A DNA stretch of 64,000 nucleotides from Methylomagnum ishizawai (lineage in GTDB: Bacteria; Pseudomonadota; Gammaproteobacteria; Methylococcales; Methylococcaceae): the NCBI RefSeq assembly GCF_019670005.1, contig NZ_AP019783.1:1-64000 (forward strand), in the 5' to 3' direction. Below are positions 38,349-48,007 of the stretch, in pieces. The first letter of the stretch is position 1. Every line of letters begins with the position of its first letter. Under the pieces are notes generated by a model. That model saw only the letters and a program-made list of their open reading frames with translations. It made no database searches and was not told the origin of the DNA. The position numbers and the translations under genes are program-made.

Positions 38349-38618
38349 TCAAGCCAGGGTGCGGCGGGCCGCCACGGTTGCGGCCAGCGCCCCCAGCGAG
38401 GAGAAGATGCGGGTGATATCGGGATCGTCCGATTTGATCTGGAACCCGTAGCGCTTGGAAACCACCACCGACAGTTCCAAAAGGTCGATGGAATCCAAGC
38501 CCAGGCCATCGCGGTACAAAGGCGCGGCGGGGTCGATGGACCCGGCCTCGGCGTCCAGGTTCAAGGCATCGACCATCAGCCGCGCCAGTTCGAGTTCCAA
38601 CGGATTCAATATGGGCAT
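38349..38618 (-). CDS. Acyl carrier protein
   Basis: An 89-residue acyl carrier protein with the phosphopantetheine site GLDSIDLLELSVVV (Ser43). It carries the growing polyene chain. Only one ACP gene is visible here, while many aryl polyene clusters have two. The frame is open upstream, but the ACP fold starts at MPILNPLELELARLM. Confidence 0.92.
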   Translation of the reverse strand: MPILNPLELELARLMVDALNLDAEAGSIDPAAPLYRDGLGLDSIDLLELSVVVSKRYGFQIKSDDPDITRIFSSLGALAATVAARRTLA

Positions 38619-38680
38619 CGGGAAATTCTCTACGGGAAGCGTGGGTATAGCAGAGTGTAGCCGCGTGGCTTGTGCGGTGC

Positions 38681-39688
38681 CTAGGCGAGGCGGACGACGC
38701 CCTCGATCTCGGCCAAAAGATCGCCCCGGCAAATATCCCCGGCCAGATAGAGGACGGGGCTGGCGGGATGCAGCGCATCGGCGAGAAAATCCCGCACCGC
38801 CGCGTAATCGCCGGGATGGCGGAGATAAACCTTCCAGGCGGCGGCCTCCCCCAAGCGGGCCGGACCATCGGCCCCCGCCCGTTCCAGGATGGCCGCAAGG
38901 TTCGCCAGCGTGGTCCGGCATTGCCCGAGGAGATCGCCCGGATGCACGGTCTCGTGCCCGACGATGCTGGCGGTGCCGGAAATAAACAGGGTCCGCCCGA
39001 ACACCATCGCCCGCGAAAACGAAGGGCTGCGCGGCCCGTAGGCGGGCGGATAGCGGTAGGCGCTGAGTTGGCGCGGGTTCTCGATTTGGATCGCGCCGCC
39101 CTTCCCGGCCAGGAACACCACCCACAAATCCTCGCGCCCGGAGCCGATGGCGCTGGCGGCCGGCAAATCCTCGCCCAGGGCGAAACCCATCTCCGCGAAC
39201 GCCTGATAGCGCCCGACGCAAAACCGCCGATAGCGCTCCAGCCCGAACTGCTCGCGGTTGATATCGGGCAGGTAGTTCCACATCCGCACCAGGGTCGGAT
39301 ACCCCAGCGCCCGCGCCAATTCGACGATGCGGCGGTATGCGCCCTGCGCGGCGGCCTCGGGCGCTTCGGCATCGACCCGGACCATCCCGAACAGCGCCCC
39401 GCCATTCAAGGCATAGCGGATACCCTCAGCCTCGCCATATTCCACCGGCCCCGGCGCGTACCAAGCTTCCAGGGCGGGACCGCCCAAGGGTTCCAGCGGG
39501 ATGTCGGCCCTGGGCAGGACGGACGGTGCCATGCCGTCCGGCAAGCCCCCGTAACCGATCACGCCCAGCAGCGCCTCGCCCGCTCCGGCGGGCGGGAGCC
39601 GGTCGGCGGGCGCATAGGCGAGGCGGAGGCCGGACATCCAGGAAGCGGGCTGGGAAGAGGCGGCTATCGTGGAAGAAACACAACGCAT
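38681..39688 (-). CDS. Chorismatase-like enzyme (XanB2/Hyg5/FkbO family)
   Basis: A 335-residue protein of the chorismate-cleaving family that includes XanB2 of Xanthomonas and Hyg5. The C-terminal half has a RidA/YjgF-like fold with conserved stretches: MWNYLPDIN near residue 135, RYQAFAEMG, LPAASAIGS, VYLRHPGDYAAVRDF near 295. XanB2 turns chorismate into 3- and 4-hydroxybenzoate, and 3-hydroxybenzoate is the xanthomonadin starter. Placement next to the ACP gene and a halogenase-like gene suggests the same job here. The product isomer cannot be predicted by eye. Confidence 0.85.
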   Translation of the reverse strand: MRCVSSTIAASSQPASWMSGLRLAYAPADRLPPAGAGEALLGVIGYGGLPDGMAPSVLPRADIPLEPLGGPALEAWYAPGPVEYGEAEGIRYALNGGALFGMVRVDAEAPEAAAQGAYRRIVELARALGYPTLVRMWNYLPDINREQFGLERYRRFCVGRYQAFAEMGFALGEDLPAASAIGSGREDLWVVFLAGKGGAIQIENPRQLSAYRYPPAYGPRSPSFSRAMVFGRTLFISGTASIVGHETVHPGDLLGQCRTTLANLAAILERAGADGPARLGEAAAWKVYLRHPGDYAAVRDFLADALHPASPVLYLAGDICRGDLLAEIEGVVRLA

Positions 39689-39703
39689 AAGCGGGCGGGG
39701 AAC

Positions 39704-40999
39704 TCAGCGTCCACCCTCGGCCAGGGCCGGACCCGGTGGCGTGGCCACCCCACGCCAGCGCATCCACAGGCTATTGATGCGGTAGACCCAACGGAAGGCG
39801 AACAAGGGCAGCATGAGCGGCGTATCGCGGAAGATATCCCCGGCCAGCAGCGAAATCACGCCTTCCCGCATACGGAAGGCATTGCGGGGATGCATGAACA
39901 AATCGCGGATCGCGGGCGTGGTGACGCGGTAGATGAACCAGGAGAAGGTCTTGAGGCCGCGCCGCACCGAGCGCTCGAACCGGGCCAGCCGCGCCGGGGC
40001 CGAAGCCGGGTCCTTGAGGAGCCCGTCCACCGCCTCGGCCCCCAGGAAGGCGCTGTTCAAGGCCAGATGCACCCCGCTGGAAAACACCGGATCGATGAAG
40101 GCGTAGGCATCGCCCACCAGGATGAAATTGCGGCCCGTCATGCGCCGGGATTGGTAGGAATAATTGCCGGTGGCGGTGACGCCGCCCACGGGGCTGGCAT
40201 TTTGCAAGCGCGCCGCCACGCCGGGGCACCGGGCGATGGTGTCGCGGAAGAATTGTTCCACCGGCACGGCGCGGCTTTTCAGGTATTCGGGGCGGCAGAC
40301 CGCGCCCACGCTCATGGTGCCGTCGCGCAGCGGGATCATCCAAAACCAGCCGTGATCGAACCAATAGATGCTGATATTGCCCTCGTCGCGGCCCGTCCAG
40401 CGCTCGGCCCCTTGGAAATGGCCATACAAGGCGGCGCTGCGGTGGCGGGGATTGGCTTCCTTCACGCCCAGGCGGTCGGCCAGCAAGGTGTCGCGGCCCG
40501 TCGCATCGACATAGAACCGCGCCGTCCAGCGTTGCCGTCCACCTTCGCCATCCACCGCGCCCACGGCGGCGATGGCGTCGTCGGCGTATTCGACGCCGTC
40601 CACCCGGCAGCCCTCGTGGACCTCGGCCCCCTGGGCCGCGCAATTCCCGAGCAGGAGCTGGTCGAACTCCGAGCGCCGCACCTCGTAGGCATAGGGATAG
40701 GATTTATCGATGGCGTCGCCGAACTGGAAAGCCACATGCTTGCCGTGATCCATCGAATGGAATTCGGCGGCGTATTTCCTCAGCCCGATCCGGTCGAGTT
40801 CCTCGCGCACGCCGAGTTGCTCGAAATAAGGCAGGCTCAGCGGCAACAGGCTCTCGCCGATATGGAAGCGCGGATGGCGGTCCTTTTCCAGCACGACCGT
40901 ATGCCAGCCGCGCCGGGCCAGCAAGGTGCCGATGGCGGCACCGGCGGGACCGCCGCCGATGACGAGGACGTCGCAGGTGCGGGGGGTTGCGTTCTGCAT
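39704..40999 (-). CDS. FAD oxidoreductase with halogenase-type motif
   Basis: A 431-residue flavoprotein. GGGPAG at residues 15-20 begins the Rossmann FAD site. RFHIGESLLPLS (44-55), VDATGRD (164-170) and LVGDAYAFIDPVFSSG complete the family pattern of flavin-dependent halogenases and geranylgeranyl-reductase-like oxidoreductases. GWFWMIP at residues 217-223 contains the WxWxIP signature of class B halogenases. An upstream frame extends to 41161, but AAGAGG and the FAD site support the ATG at 40999. It may halogenate the aryl ring, as in xanthomonadins, or act as a hydroxylase/desaturase. Halogenation is inference. Confidence 0.8.
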   Translation of the reverse strand: MQNATPRTCDVLVIGGGPAGAAIGTLLARRGWHTVVLEKDRHPRFHIGESLLPLSLPYFEQLGVREELDRIGLRKYAAEFHSMDHGKHVAFQFGDAIDKSYPYAYEVRRSEFDQLLLGNCAAQGAEVHEGCRVDGVEYADDAIAAVGAVDGEGGRQRWTARFYVDATGRDTLLADRLGVKEANPRHRSAALYGHFQGAERWTGRDEGNISIYWFDHGWFWMIPLRDGTMSVGAVCRPEYLKSRAVPVEQFFRDTIARCPGVAARLQNASPVGGVTATGNYSYQSRRMTGRNFILVGDAYAFIDPVFSSGVHLALNSAFLGAEAVDGLLKDPASAPARLARFERSVRRGLKTFSWFIYRVTTPAIRDLFMHPRNAFRMREGVISLLAGDIFRDTPLMLPLFAFRWVYRINSLWMRWRGVATPPGPALAEGGR

Positions 41000-41108
41000 C
41001 GGGGCAAACCTCTTGGAGTTCCGTGGTGCCCGCAGGATAGCGTTTTTCGCCGGGGCGGACCTGGATATAGTTGACAAAATCCATACCAAAGCGCGTAAAC
41101 CCACCGCC

Positions 41109-41864
41109 TCAGCGGGCCGCTTTGAGCGCCGTGTATTCGCTGAAGATGCGGGCTTCCACATGGCGGTGTGGCCGCTCGAAGCCCGCGAGCGCCAGGGCTT
41201 CCAGGACGCGGGCCGGCTCCACCATCGAATCCAGGGTTTCCCAGTAATATTCCATCAGATAGCGGGCCTCGCGGCTGCCGGTGACGAGTTGGGTGAAGCG
41301 CGGCATGAAATCGCGGAAATACAGCCGGACCCAGGTTTGGGCGATGCGACCGTCCGGCTTGGTGATATCCATAATCAATAACCGGCCCCCCGGCTTCAAT
41401 ACGCGATAAAACTCGCCGAACGCGGTCGCCAGATTCTCCACATGGCGCAGGGCGAAACCCATGCTCAGGAAATCGAAGCCGCCCCCGGCCAGGGGCACCG
41501 CATCCGCCGTGCCGAGTATATGCTGGGCGGCGGGCAGCCGTCGGGCCGATTCCCGGAGCATCCCAGGGCTGGGTTCGACGCAGGCGATCCGGGCGGGATC
41601 GCCCACGATATGGGCGGCGGCGCGGGCGGTGAGGCCCGTCCCCGCGGCGATATCCACCACCGCCATCCCCGGTGCCAGCCCGGCACGGACCAGCGCCCGC
41701 CGCCGGTACCAATCCCCGGTGCCGAAAAACCCCCAGCCCGCCACCCGTTCATAATAGGGGGCGGACTGGTCGAACACCTGGCGCAGGAAGGCTTGCTTCT
41801 CCACGCTGGAGGCATAGTGGGGCGCGAGTACGGGATGCGGCGCGAATCTGTGGTCGGGGTTCAT
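41109..41864 (-). CDS. UbiE-like class I methyltransferase
   Basis: A 251-residue SAM-dependent methyltransferase. VVDIAAGTGLTARAA is the SAM-binding glycine loop, GFDFLSMGFALRHVENL is post-motif I, and RVLKPGGRLLIMDI is the motif II/III region. It resembles UbiE/COQ5-type C- or O-methyltransferases. In the pigment cluster it likely methylates the hydroxyaryl head group. It is separated from the FAD gene by about 110 bp. Confidence 0.85.
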   Translation of the reverse strand: MNPDHRFAPHPVLAPHYASSVEKQAFLRQVFDQSAPYYERVAGWGFFGTGDWYRRRALVRAGLAPGMAVVDIAAGTGLTARAAAHIVGDPARIACVEPSPGMLRESARRLPAAQHILGTADAVPLAGGGFDFLSMGFALRHVENLATAFGEFYRVLKPGGRLLIMDITKPDGRIAQTWVRLYFRDFMPRFTQLVTGSREARYLMEYYWETLDSMVEPARVLEALALAGFERPHRHVEARIFSEYTALKAAR

Positions 41865-42057
41865 GGTTCCGGGATGCAGCGGGCTGGGGTCGATGGGCTG
41901 GAAGTAGTTTCGGCGATTCCGCCGGATCGCGGCATCCCACCGGATTGAATAGCGAGTTTCGGTTTATTATCCCCGCGGAATGGCGTCCCGGACCATATCC
42001 CCCATGCGCGGACCATCAAAGAACCCACCGCCCAGCCAGCCAACCCCCACCCCGTCC

Positions 42058-42873
42058 ATGACCGACACCGATACCCCTAACCCCTGGCATCCCCCTCCCT
42101 TCATCGTCCTGTCCGTCCTGGCGCATCTCGGCGCGGTCGCGGCTTGGCTGTGGCGGCCCGACCTGTGGGCTTGGAGCCTGGGGATCGTCGCCGCCGACCA
42201 AGCCGTGCTGAGCGTGGCGGGCCTGTGGCCCAACAGCCGGCTGCTCGGCCCGAACTGGACCGCCCTGCCCCAAACCGCCGCCCTCCGCGGCGAAATCGCC
42301 ATCACCCTGGACGACGGGCCCGACCCCGAAGTCACCCCCGCCGTGCTGGACCTGCTCGACCGCTATGGCGCGAAAGCGACTTTCTTCTGCATCGGCGAGC
42401 GGGCGCTACGCCACCCGGAACTGTGCCGGGAAATCGCCCGCCGCGGCCACGCGCTCGGCAACCACAGCCACCGCCACGCCCCTGGTTTCGCCGCCTCGGG
42501 CTTGGCCGGCTTCACCCAGGAACTGGCCTTGGCGCAAGCCGCCCTGACCCAGGCCACCGGCCTCCGCCCGCGGTTTTTCCGGGCCCCCTTCGGCCTGCGC
42601 AACCCCCTGCTCGATCCGGCCCTGGCCCGGTTCGGCCTGACCTTGGCGAGTTGGACCCGCCGGGGCTTCGACACCCGCGAACGCGATCCCGACCGGGTGG
42701 CCCGGCGGCTGCTGTGTGGGCTCAAAGCCGGGGATATCCTGCTGTTGCACGATGGCAACGCGGGCCGGACGGCGACCGGCGAACCCGTGGTCCTGGCGGC
42801 GCTGCCGCCCCTGCTGGACGCCATCGCCGCCGCCGGGCTGCGGCCCGTGACCTTGGAGGAGGCCCGCCGATGA
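42058..42873 (+). CDS. NodB-type polysaccharide deacetylase
   Basis: A 271-residue protein from the ATG at 42058; the frame extends to an ATG at 41980 through a Pro/Ser/Thr-rich stretch that is less likely to be translated. N-terminal hydrophobic segments (FIVLSVLAHLGAVAAWLW) suggest membrane anchoring. The NodB motifs are clear: TLDDGPDPEVTP (catalytic Asp and metal Asp), HSHRH (metal His), RAPFGLRNP and ILLLHDGN. Such enzymes remove N-acetyl groups from amino sugars. It overlaps the following methyltransferase gene (ATGA). Its target in this cluster is unknown. Confidence 0.85.
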   Translation: MTDTDTPNPWHPPPFIVLSVLAHLGAVAAWLWRPDLWAWSLGIVAADQAVLSVAGLWPNSRLLGPNWTALPQTAALRGEIAITLDDGPDPEVTPAVLDLLDRYGAKATFFCIGERALRHPELCREIARRGHALGNHSHRHAPGFAASGLAGFTQELALAQAALTQATGLRPRFFRAPFGLRNPLLDPALARFGLTLASWTRRGFDTRERDPDRVARRLLCGLKAGDILLLHDGNAGRTATGEPVVLAALPPLLDAIAAAGLRPVTLEEARR

Positions 42874-43613
42874 CAGCCCGCCCGCTATCCGAATTAGTGG
42901 CAACCGCCGCCGCCCGTTACCGCCCGGCAGGACGCTTCGCCTTACATTTCGCACGGGGCAAATTGGCGGGCGATCCCGTGTTCGCGGGCCTTTTGGCGCG
43001 GGGCTTGATCGCCGACGGCGCGGCTATCCTCGACCTGGGCTGCGGCCAAGGCTTGCTCGCGGCTTGGCTCCAGGCCGCCCAGGAATGCCATGGGACCGGC
43101 GCTTGGCCCAGCGCTTGGCCCCCCCCGCCGCGGATCCGCGCCTACCGGGGCATCGAACTCATGCCCGCCGACGCCCAACGCGCCCGCACCGCCCTGGGCG
43201 CGGACGCGGACATCGTCACCGGCGATATCCGCGATGCCGATCTCGGCACGCCCGATACCGTGGTCATCCTCGATGTGCTGCATTTCATCGGCCACGCGGA
43301 TCAAGCCGCCTTGCTGGCCCGCATCCACGCGGCCCTACCCCCTGGCGGAACGCTGCTACTCAGGATCGGGGACGCCGCGGGCGGCGCGGGGTTTGGGTTC
43401 AGTCTTTGGGTGGACCGCTGGGTTGCCTTCGTCCGGGGGCATGGACTGGCCCGGCTGCATTGCCGGACCTTGCGCGATTGGGTGGCGTTGCTGGAAAGGC
43501 TGGGTTTCGCGGTGGAAGCCCTACCGATGGCCCAGGGCACGCCCTTCGCCAATCAACTGCTCATCGCCCGGAAACCAGCCGCCGCCACAACAGGACCGGC
43601 AGGCGGAGCATGA
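42870..43613 (+). CDS. Class I SAM-dependent methyltransferase
   Basis: A 247-residue methyltransferase with the SAM motif AAILDLGCGQGLLAAWL and the VVILDVLHFI region. A Pro/Trp-rich insertion (WPSAWPPPPR) sits after the first helix. It begins inside the deacetylase stop codon and so is coupled to it. Its last 53 bp overlap the end of the convergent glycosyltransferase gene, which is unusual but keeps both frames. Aryl polyene clusters usually carry one methyltransferase; here there are two. Confidence 0.8.
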   Translation: MTARPLSELVATAAARYRPAGRFALHFARGKLAGDPVFAGLLARGLIADGAAILDLGCGQGLLAAWLQAAQECHGTGAWPSAWPPPPRIRAYRGIELMPADAQRARTALGADADIVTGDIRDADLGTPDTVVILDVLHFIGHADQAALLARIHAALPPGGTLLLRIGDAAGGAGFGFSLWVDRWVAFVRGHGLARLHCRTLRDWVALLERLGFAVEALPMAQGTPFANQLLIARKPAAATTGPAGGA

Positions 43614-44325
43614 AGCCGAACACCAGGCGGATATGCATCCAGGTCAGCAGGCGGTTATCCCGCCAATAGTCGAAATGGGAAACGCCGCCCTCTTCCCGGC
43701 TCCAATATTTCACCGGCGCGGGCAGGTTGACCGCCTCGACCCCCAGCCAGCGCAGGCGCACCGCCGCTTCCGGGTCGAAATCGAACCCCCGCATCCAGCG
43801 CCGCCCCGCCATCACCCGGCGTAGCGGCGCGATGGGATAGACCCGGAAGCCGAACAGCGAATCGCCGATGCCGCTCCACAGGGTTTCGAGGTTGGCCCAC
43901 CAGTTCGAGATTTTCCGGCCCTTGACCCGCAAGGCCGGGGCGCTGGCATCGAACACTGGCATACCGAGGATCATGGCGTCCGGCTCCCGCAGCGAAGCCG
44001 CCATGAACTCCGGAATCGAGGCGGCGGGATGCTGGCCGTCCGAATCCATGGTCAGGGCGTGGCTAAACCCCGCCCGTGCCGCCAATTCGATCCCATGCAA
44101 TACCGCCGCGCCCTTGCCGCGGTTTTCCGGCAGGACGATCACCACCAAGCCCGGATCGTGGGCCGCCAGCGCCGCGAGGCTTGCCGCCGTGCCATCGGTG
44201 CTGCCATCGACCACCACCCAGACCGGACTCCAATACCGCCGCGCCTCCATCACGGTCGCGTGGACCTTGGGACCGGGGTTGTAGCTGGGGATCAAAACCA
44301 GATGGGTCTCAAAGGGTGGGTTCAT
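43561..44325 (-). CDS. Family 2 glycosyltransferase
   Basis: A 254-residue GT2 enzyme of the dolichyl-phosphate-mannose synthase-like type. LVLIPSYNPG opens the nucleotide-binding domain, VVDGSTDGT and MDSDGQHP follow (the DxD equivalent), and a C-terminal hydrophobic/basic stretch (RLVFGFMLRLPVLLWRRLV) suggests membrane contact. It is common in aryl polyene clusters and may attach the sugar that links the polyene to lipid. The ATG overlaps the preceding acyltransferase gene by 17 bp; the 3' end overlaps the plus-strand methyltransferase gene. Confidence 0.85.
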   Translation of the reverse strand: MNPPFETHLVLIPSYNPGPKVHATVMEARRYWSPVWVVVDGSTDGTAASLAALAAHDPGLVVIVLPENRGKGAAVLHGIELAARAGFSHALTMDSDGQHPAASIPEFMAASLREPDAMILGMPVFDASAPALRVKGRKISNWWANLETLWSGIGDSLFGFRVYPIAPLRRVMAGRRWMRGFDFDPEAAVRLRWLGVEAVNLPAPVKYWSREEGGVSHFDYWRDNRLLTWMHIRLVFGFMLRLPVLLWRRLVSGR

Positions 44326-45118
44326 CGGCGGTTTCCTGGCGGGTCCGTGGATATTGCGGCGCGGCGGGCCGGTGGGACGGCCTGGGGTCCGCGCCGAGTT
44401 CGGCGGCGAAATAGGTTTCGAGTTCGCGGGTGAAGGCGCGGATATCCTCGGGCGGATCGAAGCGCCGCCCCAGCCGCACGCGGTAGCCGAGCGGCAAATC
44501 CGGACGGCGGAACAAGGGCCAATGTTTGCCCAGGAAGGGCGAACCGGCCTCGATGAACACCGTCTGCACCGGTACCCGCGCATGGTGGGCGATCAGGCCG
44601 GTGCTGCCCTTGAAGGCGTTGACCGGCAGACGGGTGGTGCGGGTGCCCTCGGGAAACAGCAGGAGGTGGCTGCCACCGTCCAAGGCCCGCACCGCCCGCT
44701 TGATCATCGCGTGGCCCATGTCGTTGCGGATATAGCAGGCCAGCCGCGCCCCGGCCCCGAACAGCAGGTGGTCCATCAAGCTGGCCTTGAGGATGCAGGC
44801 CACATCCGGCAGGCGGGACAAAATCATCACGGCGTCGAGGAGGCCGGGATGGTTGGGCGCGATAATCAAGGCCGGTCCGCCACGCAGGGCATCCAAGGCC
44901 GCGAGATCGAAACGGCACGCGCCGATCCAGCCCAGCACGGCGAGATAGAGCCGGAAACCGGCCATGATGACCCAACGCCCGAGTTGCCGGCCCCGGCGTT
45001 CCGGCAAGAGGCGGCACAGCGTCGCCGCCAGCAGCGACCAGGCGATGCACAAACAAGCCAGGAACGCCAACCCGAAGCACAGCGCGGCGTATTCGTAGAG
45101 GGTTTTGAGCTTCCGCAT
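44309..45118 (-). CDS. PlsC-like 1-acylglycerol-phosphate acyltransferase
   Basis: A 269-residue membrane-associated acyltransferase from the ATG at 45118 (a GTG at 45154 is in frame upstream). The HX4D catalytic motif is IIAPNHPGLLDAVM, and the substrate motif is LLLFPEGTRTT. Two hydrophobic helices lie near the N-terminus. It may add a fatty acyl or the aryl polyenoyl chain to a glycerol/glycolipid acceptor. It is the first gene of its leftward unit, beyond the atp operon terminator. Confidence 0.83.
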   Translation of the reverse strand: MRKLKTLYEYAALCFGLAFLACLCIAWSLLAATLCRLLPERRGRQLGRWVIMAGFRLYLAVLGWIGACRFDLAALDALRGGPALIIAPNHPGLLDAVMILSRLPDVACILKASLMDHLLFGAGARLACYIRNDMGHAMIKRAVRALDGGSHLLLFPEGTRTTRLPVNAFKGSTGLIAHHARVPVQTVFIEAGSPFLGKHWPLFRRPDLPLGYRVRLGRRFDPPEDIRAFTRELETYFAAELGADPRPSHRPAAPQYPRTRQETADEPTL

Positions 45119-45202
45119 GGGGTGGGCCGTGGAGGGTTCTTCCTGAAAATCCACGCGATGGCGCGTGGGGGCCGACCCCGATTGTACGTGGGAATCGTGG
45201 CA

Positions 45203-45243
45203 ATAAAAAAACCCGCCGGACCATCGCGGTCCCGGCGGGTTTC
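45203..45243 (-). terminator. Terminator of the atp operon
   Basis: On the minus strand a GC-rich stem, AACCCGCCGG pairing with CCGGCGGGTT, is followed directly by a run of T residues (TTTTTTATTG). It lies about 22 bp after the atpC stop codon and separates the ATP synthase operon from the pigment cluster. Confidence 0.92.
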
Positions 45244-45264
45244 TTCGTGCTGGTTGGGATCGCG

Positions 45265-45687
45265 TCAGCCGCGGCCTTTCCGGTATTTCTCCAAGGTCCG
45301 CAACTGCGCCATGGCATCGACCAACTGGGCCTGGGCCTTGGCGTAATCGAGCTTGCCGGATTTATCGGCCAGCATATCCTCGGCCTGGCGCTTGGCTTCC
45401 AACGCCGCCATCTCGTCGATGTCGCGGGCGCGGATGGCGGAATCGGCCAGGATCGTCACGACGTGCGGCTGGACCTCGATCATCCCGCCGGAGATATAGA
45501 ACGGATGGACCTCGTCGGCGCTGACTTTCACGCGAACCTCGCCCGGCTTCAACCGGCTGAGGAAGGGCGCGTGGCGGGCGGCGATACCCACCTCGCCCAT
45601 TTCGGCCGGAGCCACCACCAGTTCCGCCTGGCCCGAATAAATCGCGGCTTCCGCGCTCACGATGTCCACATGGATCGTCATCGCCAT
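45265..45687 (-). CDS. atpC: ATP synthase F1 epsilon subunit
   Basis: A 140-residue epsilon subunit: an N-terminal beta-sandwich (MTIHVDIVSAEAAIYSG, HAPFLSRLKPGEVRV) and a C-terminal two-helix domain (LEAKRQAEDML, ALTRTLEK-like end). It regulates rotation and ATP hydrolysis in F1. The start may be the first Met or, two codons later, MTIHVD. It is the last gene of the operon. Confidence 0.96.
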   Translation of the reverse strand: MAMTIHVDIVSAEAAIYSGQAELVVAPAEMGEVGIAARHAPFLSRLKPGEVRVKVSADEVHPFYISGGMIEVQPHVVTILADSAIRARDIDEMAALEAKRQAEDMLADKSGKLDYAKAQAQLVDAMAQLRTLEKYRKGRG

Positions 45688-45702
45688 GATGTCTTACCCC
45701 TA

Positions 45703-47118
<1,416 letters not shown>

Positions 47119-47130
47119 TCATCGGCCCGT

Positions 47131-47997
47131 TTAGACGGCGGCCGCGCCGCCGACGATTTCCGCGATTTCCTGGGTGATGGCCGCTTGCCGCGCCTTGTTG
47201 TAGATCAGTTGCAACTCTTTGATGAGCTTGCCGGCGTTGTCGGAGGCGCTCTTCATCGCCACCATGCGGGCGGCTTGTTCGCAAGCGTTGTTCTCGACCA
47301 GCCCCTGGAACACGATGGATTCGACGTACCGGACCAGAAGCTGGTCCAGCACTTCCTTGGCGTCGGGCTCGTACAGGTAATCCCATTGGCCCTTGTTCGG
47401 CTCCCCGCCGAGTTCGCCCGCGTTGATCGGGAGCAATTGGACCAGGTTGGGCTTCTGGGTCATGGTGTTCACGAACTCGTTGTGGAGCACGTACAACTGG
47501 TCGATCTTGCCCTCGTTGTACTCGTCCAGCATGACCTTGATGACGCCGATGATGTGCTCCAGGTGGGGCCGGTCGCCCAGTTTGGTGGCCTGGGCGACGA
47601 TGTCGGCACCGACCGAATTGAAGAACACCGAACCCTTCTGGCCAATGGTGCAGAGCTTGACGCCGGTGCCGTCCTCGCTCCAACCGCGCAGCTTGCGCAG
47701 GGCCAGACGGAACAGGTTGGCGTTCAAACCGCCGCACAAACCACGGTCGGAGGAGATCAGGATCACGCCCACCTTCTTCACATCGCGCTCGATCATGAAC
47801 GGATGTTTGTATTCCGGGTTGGCGGTCGCCAGATGCTGGATGATCTGGGCGATCTTCCGGGAATACGGGCGGGTGGCCTGCATCCGGTCCTGGGTCTTGC
47901 GCATCTTGCTGGCGGCGACCATTTCCATGGCGCGGGTGATCTTCTGAGTATTCTTGATACTCGCGATCTTCAGGCGGATTTCTTTGCCGACGGCCAT
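47131..47997 (-). CDS. atpG: ATP synthase F1 gamma subunit
   Basis: A 288-residue rotor-shaft subunit beginning [36 protein letters not shown], the conserved N-terminal coiled-coil. The conserved C-terminal helix includes [20 protein letters not shown]. The length is standard for the family. The gene lies between atpA and atpD. Confidence 0.97.
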   Translation of the reverse strand: MAVGKEIRLKIASIKNTQKITRAMEMVAASKMRKTQDRMQATRPYSRKIAQIIQHLATANPEYKHPFMIERDVKKVGVILISSDRGLCGGLNANLFRLALRKLRGWSEDGTGVKLCTIGQKGSVFFNSVGADIVAQATKLGDRPHLEHIIGVIKVMLDEYNEGKIDQLYVLHNEFVNTMTQKPNLVQLLPINAGELGGEPNKGQWDYLYEPDAKEVLDQLLVRYVESIVFQGLVENNACEQAARMVAMKSASDNAGKLIKELQLIYNKARQAAITQEIAEIVGGAAAV

Positions 47998-48007
47998 CGC
48001 TTTAACC

